64,000 bases of DNA from Deltaproteobacteria bacterium (GTDB lineage Bacteria; Myxococcota_A; UBA796; GCA-2862545), in assembly GCA_016938035.1 (NCBI GenBank), contig JAFGVK010000061.1:39095-103094 (forward strand), in the 5' to 3' direction. Positions 59,402 to 64,000 of this stretch are shown here, piece by piece. The translations under genes were made by a program, and so were the position numbers. How positions within the stretch are numbered: the first letter of the stretch is position 1; each line of letters opens with the position of its first letter. The notes under the pieces were generated by a model. It worked only from the letters and a program-made list of their open reading frames with translations. It did not search any database and was not told where the DNA came from.

Positions 59402-61539
59402 GGGGTCTCCTGGGAGGGCTTCTCGAGCCAGAGGGTGAGGGTGAGCATCGCGGTGCGCGGCTCGTCCGCGATCAGGTGGTGGGCAGGGAGCCGGTCGGGG
59501 GGTGCGTCTGGACCCTCGAACTGCGAGGCGTAGACCAGCTCGGTGGCGCTGTTCTCCCTGTCGAGGAGGTTGCGCACCTCCAGCGAGAGCGCGAGGGGCC
59601 AGCGCTCCAGGGTGGCGGCGCCGTCCAGCTTGAGGAAGGTGTCGGCGCGCTCGCCGTACGGCAGGGGGCGGGGGGGGACCCAGGTGAGGCCGCCCCCCAG
59701 CCTGGCCTGCACCGGGGACCCCGCCAGCAGGCCGGGCCGACCCGTCGCGGCGCTGTCGACCCTGAGCACCCAGTCCGGGACATAGGGGAGCAGCGCGCCG
59801 GTGTCGTCCAAGGTCGCGCGCGCCCAGCCCACGTTGACGAGGGTGTCGAGCCAGCCGAGCACCTGGGCCCTGGTGGAGAGGGTCGCGACCCTGCGGGTGG
59901 AGGCGCCCACCAGCACGTTGCGGCCCTCGCTCTCGGAGAAGAGCAGGTCCTTGTCAATGCGCGAGAGCGCCACGCCGCCCTGGAGGGTGAGGAGCAGGGC
60001 GCCGCCTGGGTTCCCGAGCTGCCAGGCCATCCCCGCGTCGGCCTGGCGCGCCAGGGCGAAGGGCGCGGTCTCGTTGTCGGAGAGGGCCATCGCCTCGGTG
60101 CTGCGGGTGGCCTGTCCGTACGAGGCGAGCAGGTGCAGCCGGCGGACCGGCGTGTAGTCCACCGTGGCGCGGGGGTTGAGGGCGAAGCCCATCGCCTGTG
60201 AGGTCTGGTAGGGGAGCCGGTCGCCGTCCCTGTCGGAGGTGGAGAGGTTGTCGTCCCGCACCGCGAAGGCGAAGCTGTCCAGCCGCCCGCCGCCCTGGAG
60301 CAGCAGGCGGTCGCTCAGGCGCAGGCGCGCCCCGCCCCACCCCGCGAGGTTCGCGGTGGTGAAGCGGTCGTCGAAGACCGCGGCGTAGGGGATGGCGGTG
60401 GTGTCGCGCAGGCGGAGCTGCTCGGTGCGCCCGTGATCGAGGCGGAGGGTGTGGCCCACCGACAGGGTCTGTCCCCTGCCCAGCAGCGGCACCTGCCAGT
60501 CGTAGCGCCCGCGCGCCCCCGCCCGGAACACCTGGTAGTCCAGCTCCAGCCCGTCTCCCCGCTGGCTGGGGGTGTAGCCGGTGCCGTCCGTGCTTGTGGT
60601 GCCGGGGTCGTTCATCCACCCGGTCCAGTTGTTGCGCATCCGCGAGGCGCGCACCTCGGCGAAGGCGGTGTGCTCCAGGTGGGCGCCGCCGGGAAGATCG
60701 CGGACCAGCCGGTGGGAGACCAGCAGCCGCTGCCCCTCGCCCCCCTGGTTGGGGTCATAGGTGCCGAGCCGGTCGACCGTTCCCTCGGCGATGTCGTCGG
60801 CCCGCACCGCGCCCGCCTGATCGAAGCGCACCGCGTAGCCGTAGACTGACAGGGTCTGGCCCTCACCCACCGGCAGCCGCCCCAGGGCGAGGGCTCGCTG
60901 GGCGGCGCGGTTCTCGCCGAAGCCCTTGGTGCGGGTGAATTCGAAGGCGCCCAGGGTGTCGGGGGCCTGGGCGGGCGCTACGATCAGCAGGGTGCGGTCG
61001 GTGTTCCAGCTCCCCATGCCCTGTGACAGCCTCGTGCCGGCCTCGTCCACCCCCAGCCTGAGCTCTGCGGTGCCAGCGAAGGCGAAGTCCCCCTGCTCGG
61101 GCTCGAAGGAGCCCGCAGTGACCGCCACCTCGCGCACCAGCTCGGGTGGGACCAGGTTCAGGTCGGCGTACCCGTGCCCGTGGGGGTTCGACACCTCGTT
61201 CATCGGGACCCCGTCCACCAGCAGCTCGATGTCCTGCCCCTCGCCCGCGTCGTAGCCGCGCATGAAGAAGGACTCGGCGTGTCCTACCCCCCCGTGGTTG
61301 AGGGCGAGCACCCCAGGGGCCAGCATCAGCTGAGAAGACGCCGTGGTGCGAGGGACCTCGGTCAGGGCCCCCAGCGCCACCTCGTACCCGGCGGAGGAGC
61401 GCCCCTCCTCCCGCTGCGCGTCCACCACCACCACGGTGTCGTCAGCCCCGTCCTCTTCGGCGAGGGCGGGCTGGCAGAGCACGAGATAGGGGAGCAGGGT
61501 GAGCATGGGTAGGCGGTGTGATCCTCGTGTGATGGTCAT
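59398..61539 (-). CDS. TonB-dependent outer-membrane receptor
   Basis: A 713-residue receptor (from ATG 61539). The signal peptide MTITRGSHRLPMLTLLPYLVLCQPALA is followed by a TonB-box-like DDTVVVVDAQ. The plug domain shows TTASSQLMLAPGVLALNHGG, FFMRGYDAGEGQDIELLVDGVPMNEVSNPHGHGYADLN, and the rest is a 22-stranded barrel pattern ending TAMLTLTLWLEKPSQETP. The end is not the usual aromatic residue, which is slightly odd. An inner ATG (61506) would give a shorter signal without charged n-region. First gene of a four-gene operon with lipoproteins; the substrate is probably a metal complex, inferred from the His/Cys-rich partners. Confidence 0.88.
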   Translation of the reverse strand: MTITRGSHRLPMLTLLPYLVLCQPALAEEDGADDTVVVVDAQREEGRSSAGYEVALGALTEVPRTTASSQLMLAPGVLALNHGGVGHAESFFMRGYDAGEGQDIELLVDGVPMNEVSNPHGHGYADLNLVPPELVREVAVTAGSFEPEQGDFAFAGTAELRLGVDEAGTRLSQGMGSWNTDRTLLIVAPAQAPDTLGAFEFTRTKGFGENRAAQRALALGRLPVGEGQTLSVYGYAVRFDQAGAVRADDIAEGTVDRLGTYDPNQGGEGQRLLVSHRLVRDLPGGAHLEHTAFAEVRASRMRNNWTGWMNDPGTTSTDGTGYTPSQRGDGLELDYQVFRAGARGRYDWQVPLLGRGQTLSVGHTLRLDHGRTEQLRLRDTTAIPYAAVFDDRFTTANLAGWGGARLRLSDRLLLQGGGRLDSFAFAVRDDNLSTSDRDGDRLPYQTSQAMGFALNPRATVDYTPVRRLHLLASYGQATRSTEAMALSDNETAPFALARQADAGMAWQLGNPGGALLLTLQGGVALSRIDKDLLFSESEGRNVLVGASTRRVATLSTRAQVLGWLDTLVNVGWARATLDDTGALLPYVPDWVLRVDSAATGRPGLLAGSPVQARLGGGLTWVPPRPLPYGERADTFLKLDGAATLERWPLALSLEVRNLLDRENSATELVYASQFEGPDAPPDRLPAHHLIADEPRTAMLTLTLWLEKPSQETP

Positions 61540-61551
61540 ACTATGTATGAC
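61535..61551. promoter_or_regulatory. 17-bp palindrome at TonB operon start (candidate operator)
   Basis: GTCATAC-TAT-GTATGAC, perfect 7-bp arms, in the only AT-rich spot of the region. It covers the ATG used for the receptor. This fits a metal-responsive repressor site or a translation-controlling hairpin. If the start is 61506, it lies 29 bp upstream, a common operator place. Confidence 0.5.
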
Positions 61552-61611
61552 TGTCACTGTCAACCGCGACGCGGAGCTGTGGGCGCTGAGCGGGTGTCGG
61601 CTCCTTTTTTG

Positions 61612-61895
61612 TCACCGGGCCGACGCGCCGGCGGTGCTGGACGGGGGGGGCGCTGCGGCGGGGGTGAGGGGGCACTCGCGAGACCAGACGGTCTCGGTGG
61701 TGTGGTGCGTCTGGCTGTAGATGCTCTTGTAGTAGTCGACGGTGTGGGTGACGCCGTCCCAGGCGACGCTGACCTGGGTGTGCGCTCCCGAGACCGAGCA
61801 GAGCTTCCTGCGCAGGAAGCGGTTGGTGAACAGGGTGTAGCCCACCTGATCGGAGACATCGGCGCAGGAGAGGCTGGCGCTGGGCAATCCGCCGG
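61612..61895 (-). pseudogene. C-terminal fragment of an unknown secreted-type protein
   Basis: A minus-strand frame with non-random composition: SCADVSDQVGYTLFTNRFLRRKL, VSVAWDGVTHTVDYYKSIYSQ, then SRECPLTP and a Pro/Ala end. The frame is open into repeat A3, from which any start (61612-62034 as a whole) would have to be taken. It looks like the tail of a gene whose front was replaced by the repeat. Confidence 0.45.
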
Positions 61896-62088
61896 ACAGT
61901 CTCACAGGACGCGCTTCATCCCTCCACAGGATCAAGCCAATGAAGTCGCTCGTCGAATCCTCCAGAGTGTAAACGGGCGCCGAGTCGCTAGGCGTGTCGG
62001 CGTGTGGCTGCCGTTCCCTTGGGAGGAAGCGCACTTTTGTGCGCGATTAGCGTAGAAACAAGGGCCCGCGTCGAGAGGCCAGCGAGCC
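61896..62088 (-). repeat. Dispersed intergenic repeat family A, copy A3
   Basis: Reverse-oriented copy. Relative to A1 it keeps the inner hairpin GCGCAC-AAAA-GTGCGC (plus-strand 62029-62044) and the outer pair GTTTC/GGAAC, where C-to-T gives a G-U pair. The right end GTGAGACTGTCCGGC is at its low-coordinate side. Confidence 0.75.
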
Positions 62089-62094
62089 GGCGCC

Positions 62095-62512
62095 GAGAGG
62101 CCGAAGGTGCGGGGCACGTCGGCGGCGGAGGTGGTGCCCGGGCGGGGGTGGAGGCTGTCCTCGCGGTCGCCGCTGCTGTCGAGGTCGTGGGCCCCGTAGC
62201 CGCTGCCCTCCCTGCGGAGGACGAGGCAGCCCCAGTCGGTGAGATCAGGGCTGCCGGAGCGCCCTCGGTCGCCGGTGAGGTCGAGGGGGTGGGCTCCTCG
62301 GGGGCGTGATGCGCAGGCCGCTCTGTCGTCGTCCCGAGGTCCGCGCCCGCCGAGGCAGGAGCGGCCTTTGGACCACAGAGGCACAGAGCACCCAGAGGAG
62401 CGTCAGGGGTCCGCTGGACCGGACCATGGATCGCACCCCTCCTCGGTCTCCCTCCGGCAGCCGGCGAGAGAGAGGGGGATCAGGGGCAGGGTGAGCAGCG
62501 GGCCATCGGCAG
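62095..62512 (-). pseudogene. Decayed lipoprotein gene
   Basis: The minus strand reads GPLLTLPLIPLSLAGCRRETEE, nearly the signal of the 54.3-kb lipoprotein (MRPLLLLPLIALSLLGCRKEDD), but without a start codon, and stops (TGA) after CDPWSGPADP. In the same frame, further on, come DLTDWGCLVLRREGSGYGAHDLDSSGDREDSLHPR, again like a surface repeat protein. It then runs into repeat A3. At least two lesions, so a dead gene. Confidence 0.55.
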
Positions 62513-62550
62513 CTCCGGGGGAGGGGCTCCGCCGAGGCTGTCACCGCGGG

Positions 62551-64000
62551 TCAGCGGAGCCAGATCGAGGTGGTGCCGTTGATCGAGCCGGCCCAGTACT
62601 GGGTCGCGGAGGGCTCCCAGTTGTAGTACTGGCTGTCGACCCACCAGTGGTGGGAGATGTTGGGCCAGCTGTTGCAGCTCCACTCGGTGCCGTAGAGGCC
62701 GTAGGCGAACACGCCGCTGTAGGTGCCGCCCAGGGACTTGCTCCACACACCGGCTGTCGCCACGCCGGACTGGTTGCAGTTGGTCGGAGAGACCCCGTGG
62801 ATGGAGTAGGAGGAGCTCCCCACGCAGACGTGGTCCGAGCCGTCCGGCTTGAGGCGCCACGCCCGCACCGCGGTACAGGTGCCCTGGTTGGCGGCGGTCG
62901 AGAGGGTGACCACGCTGGGATCGGGGATCTCGAAGGCCACCGTGTCGGTGGTGAGGTCGAGGGAGCCGGCCTGGTTGGTGCTGGTGTGGTATCCGAGCGC
63001 CATCTCGGTGGAGGCCCGGGTCAGCACCAGCGCCCCCTTGGAGGCCTTGCCCGAGCGGGTGGTGGCGGAGAAGGTTCCCACGTCGATGTCCATGCGGGGG
63101 AAGCCGGCGCTCTTGTCGCCCGCGTAGGCGACGAGGGTCCAGCCGCCCCCGTCCACCTCCATGTCGCAGTAGGTCTGCCAGGGAGCGCCGCTGCCAGCGG
63201 GATCGATCCAGTAGACGCCCGAGGCGGAGCCGTGGTCCTCGAGGATGGACAGGCAGCTCGGGGCTGCCTGCGCGGCGCTCTCGCCGTTGGCGCACAGGTC
63301 CCAGCAGCTCGCGTCGGTGTCGAGGAGGTCGTCACCCCCGTAGTCGACGCTGTCGTAGCCGTCGCCGTCCTGGTCGTAGTCGGAGGCGAGGTCGCAGTCC
63401 TGGTCGAGGCCGTCGTACCAGGTCTCGGAGGCGTCGGGGTTCACGTCGGCGGCGGTGATGCCGTCGAGCTCGAAGGCGGGGTCGTCGTTGCAGTCCTGGT
63501 CGTCGGTGATGTAGCCGGGGGTGGCGACGCAGGTGAGCTCGTGGTCGAGGGGGTCGCCGAAGCCGTCGCCGTCGCGGTCGCTGAAGCGGTCGGTGGCGGT
63601 GGACGTGTCGAGGGAGGCGTCGTCGTCGTCGACGTCGAGGTCACAGTCGTCGTCGATGCCGTTGCAGACCTCGGTCATGCCGGGGTTGATGGCTGCGTCG
63701 CGGTCGTCGCAGTCGGTGGCGTCGTGGACGAAGCCGGGGCCGGCGGCGCAGGCGACGAGGTGGAAGTCGGGGTGCCCGTAGCCGTCGCCGTCGGTGTCGA
63801 CGTACCAGTCCTTGTCGGAGCCCTCGTCGACGAGGGTGTCGCAGTCGTTGTCGAGCGCGTCGCAGACCTCGGTGGCGCCGGGGTGGGCGGCTGCGTGGGC
63901 GTCGTCGCAGTCGTCGGAGGAGGTGGCGAAGCCGGGAGGCGCCTCGCAGGCGTCGACGGTCTCGTCGTCGGAGCCGTGCCCGTCGCGGTCGGCGTCCTTG
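62551..64000 (-). CDS. MopE-like repeat protein with fibrinogen-like C-terminus, 5' end outside window
   Basis: At least 482 residues; the frame is open to the right edge, so the signal and first repeats are missing. The visible N-terminal part has metal-binding repeats (DWYVDTDGDGYGHPDFH, DCDDRDAAINPGMTEVCNGIDDDCD). The C-terminal 225 residues form a fibrinogen-related domain: YWIDPAGSGAPWQTYCDMEVDGGGWTLVAYAG and an end SINGTTSIWLR. It is a paralogue in layout of the gene at 54257-56818; in both the last residues are a (L/I)W(V/L)R motif. Convergent in neither direction: the next gene downstream is the decayed lipoprotein. Confidence 0.88.
   Translation of the reverse strand, partial: KDADRDGHGSDDETVDACEAPPGFATSSDDCDDAHAAAHPGATEVCDALDNDCDTLVDEGSDKDWYVDTDGDGYGHPDFHLVACAAGPGFVHDATDCDDRDAAINPGMTEVCNGIDDDCDLDVDDDDASLDTSTATDRFSDRDGDGFGDPLDHELTCVATPGYITDDQDCNDDPAFELDGITAADVNPDASETWYDGLDQDCDLASDYDQDGDGYDSVDYGGDDLLDTDASCWDLCANGESAAQAAPSCLSILEDHGSASGVYWIDPAGSGAPWQTYCDMEVDGGGWTLVAYAGDKSAGFPRMDIDVGTFSATTRSGKASKGALVLTRASTEMALGYHTSTNQAGSLDLTTDTVAFEIPDPSVVTLSTAANQGTCTAVRAWRLKPDGSDHVCVGSSSYSIHGVSPTNCNQSGVATAGVWSKSLGGTYSGVFAYGLYGTEWSCNSWPNISHHWWVDSQYYNWEPSATQYWAGSINGTTSIWLR

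Noticed and set aside
61535..61551. NikR operator at the TonB operon
   Set aside because: The E. coli NikR site is GTATGA-N16-TCATAC; here the half-sites are in the opposite order with a 3-base spacer, so I only call an unassigned palindrome.

Overview
The window looks like a chromosomal segment of a very GC-rich Myxococcota (myxobacteria-like) genome. The grounds are the extreme G/C bias at third codon positions, a MYXO-CTERM type C-terminal anchor at 21.1 kb, several secreted proteins built from 'putative metal-binding' (MopE-like) DxDGDG repeats behind short lipoprotein signals, Hanks-type kinases, and a PknK-like kinase/AAA/TPR giant protein. I see no rRNA, tRNA or CRISPR array. Genes run off both ends: a PfkB kinase on the left and a MopE/fibrinogen-like protein on the right.

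Layout. 0-1.5 kb: PfkB kinase tail and a polytopic membrane protein. 1.6-3.6 kb (-): 2,4-dienoyl-CoA reductase (fadH). 3.8-11.9 kb (+): secreted caspase-like protease, neutral-ceramidase-like hydrolase, a lipoprotein, and a large pseudokinase/AAA/TPR protein. 12.2-19.6 kb: phosphoglycerate-mutase-like phosphatase, a proline/alanine-rich protein, a membrane methyltransferase, a HEAT/glycine-rich protein with pentapeptide repeats, and an S46 peptidase. 19.6-27.1 kb is a scarred accessory zone with structured repeats, a truncated and frameshifted MYXO-CTERM gene, a MopE-like lipoprotein, a broken lipoprotein gene with a hexanucleotide repeat, and an IS4/IS1634-like transposase.

27.4-41.3 kb is the most interesting block. 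A minus-strand operon (class III aminotransferase, LuxE-like acyl-activating enzyme, LuxC-like acyl reductase) lies near a plus-strand operon (FabZ-like dehydratase, active ketosynthase, inactive truncated ketosynthase, Ser/Thr kinase, active ketosynthase, inactive truncated ketosynthase). Facing the latter is a minus-strand pair: acyl carrier protein and a cyanobacterial-type acyl-ACP reductase (AAR-like). Together they suggest a type II fatty acid/polyketide pathway whose thioester product is reduced to an aldehyde and perhaps transaminated to an amine. No ketoreductase, acyltransferase or phosphopantetheinyl transferase is in the window.

42.2-49.9 kb holds housekeeping genes: HerA-like ATPase, miaB, a two-gene ABC exporter, tatB-tatC. 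49.9-56.8 kb holds cell-envelope genes: a VWA lipoprotein, a barrel-like outer membrane protein, a beta-propeller lipoprotein and a MopE/fibrinogen-like lipoprotein. 56.9-61.5 kb (-) is an overlapping operon of a TonB-dependent receptor and three lipoproteins, behind a 17-bp palindrome. 61.6-62.5 kb is decayed sequence, followed by a second MopE/fibrinogen-like gene.

Two dispersed intergenic repeat families stand out. Family A (about 11.9, 19.7, 56.9 and 62.0 kb, perhaps a trace at 27.3 kb) has nested stems kept with different sequences. Family B (14.1 and 41.7 kb) carries a shared 17-bp palindrome. Three genes are each out of frame by one base; two of the shifts lie in nine-base C/G runs and the third in or beside a GC-rich hexanucleotide repeat, so sequencing error must be excluded before reading them as pseudogenes.
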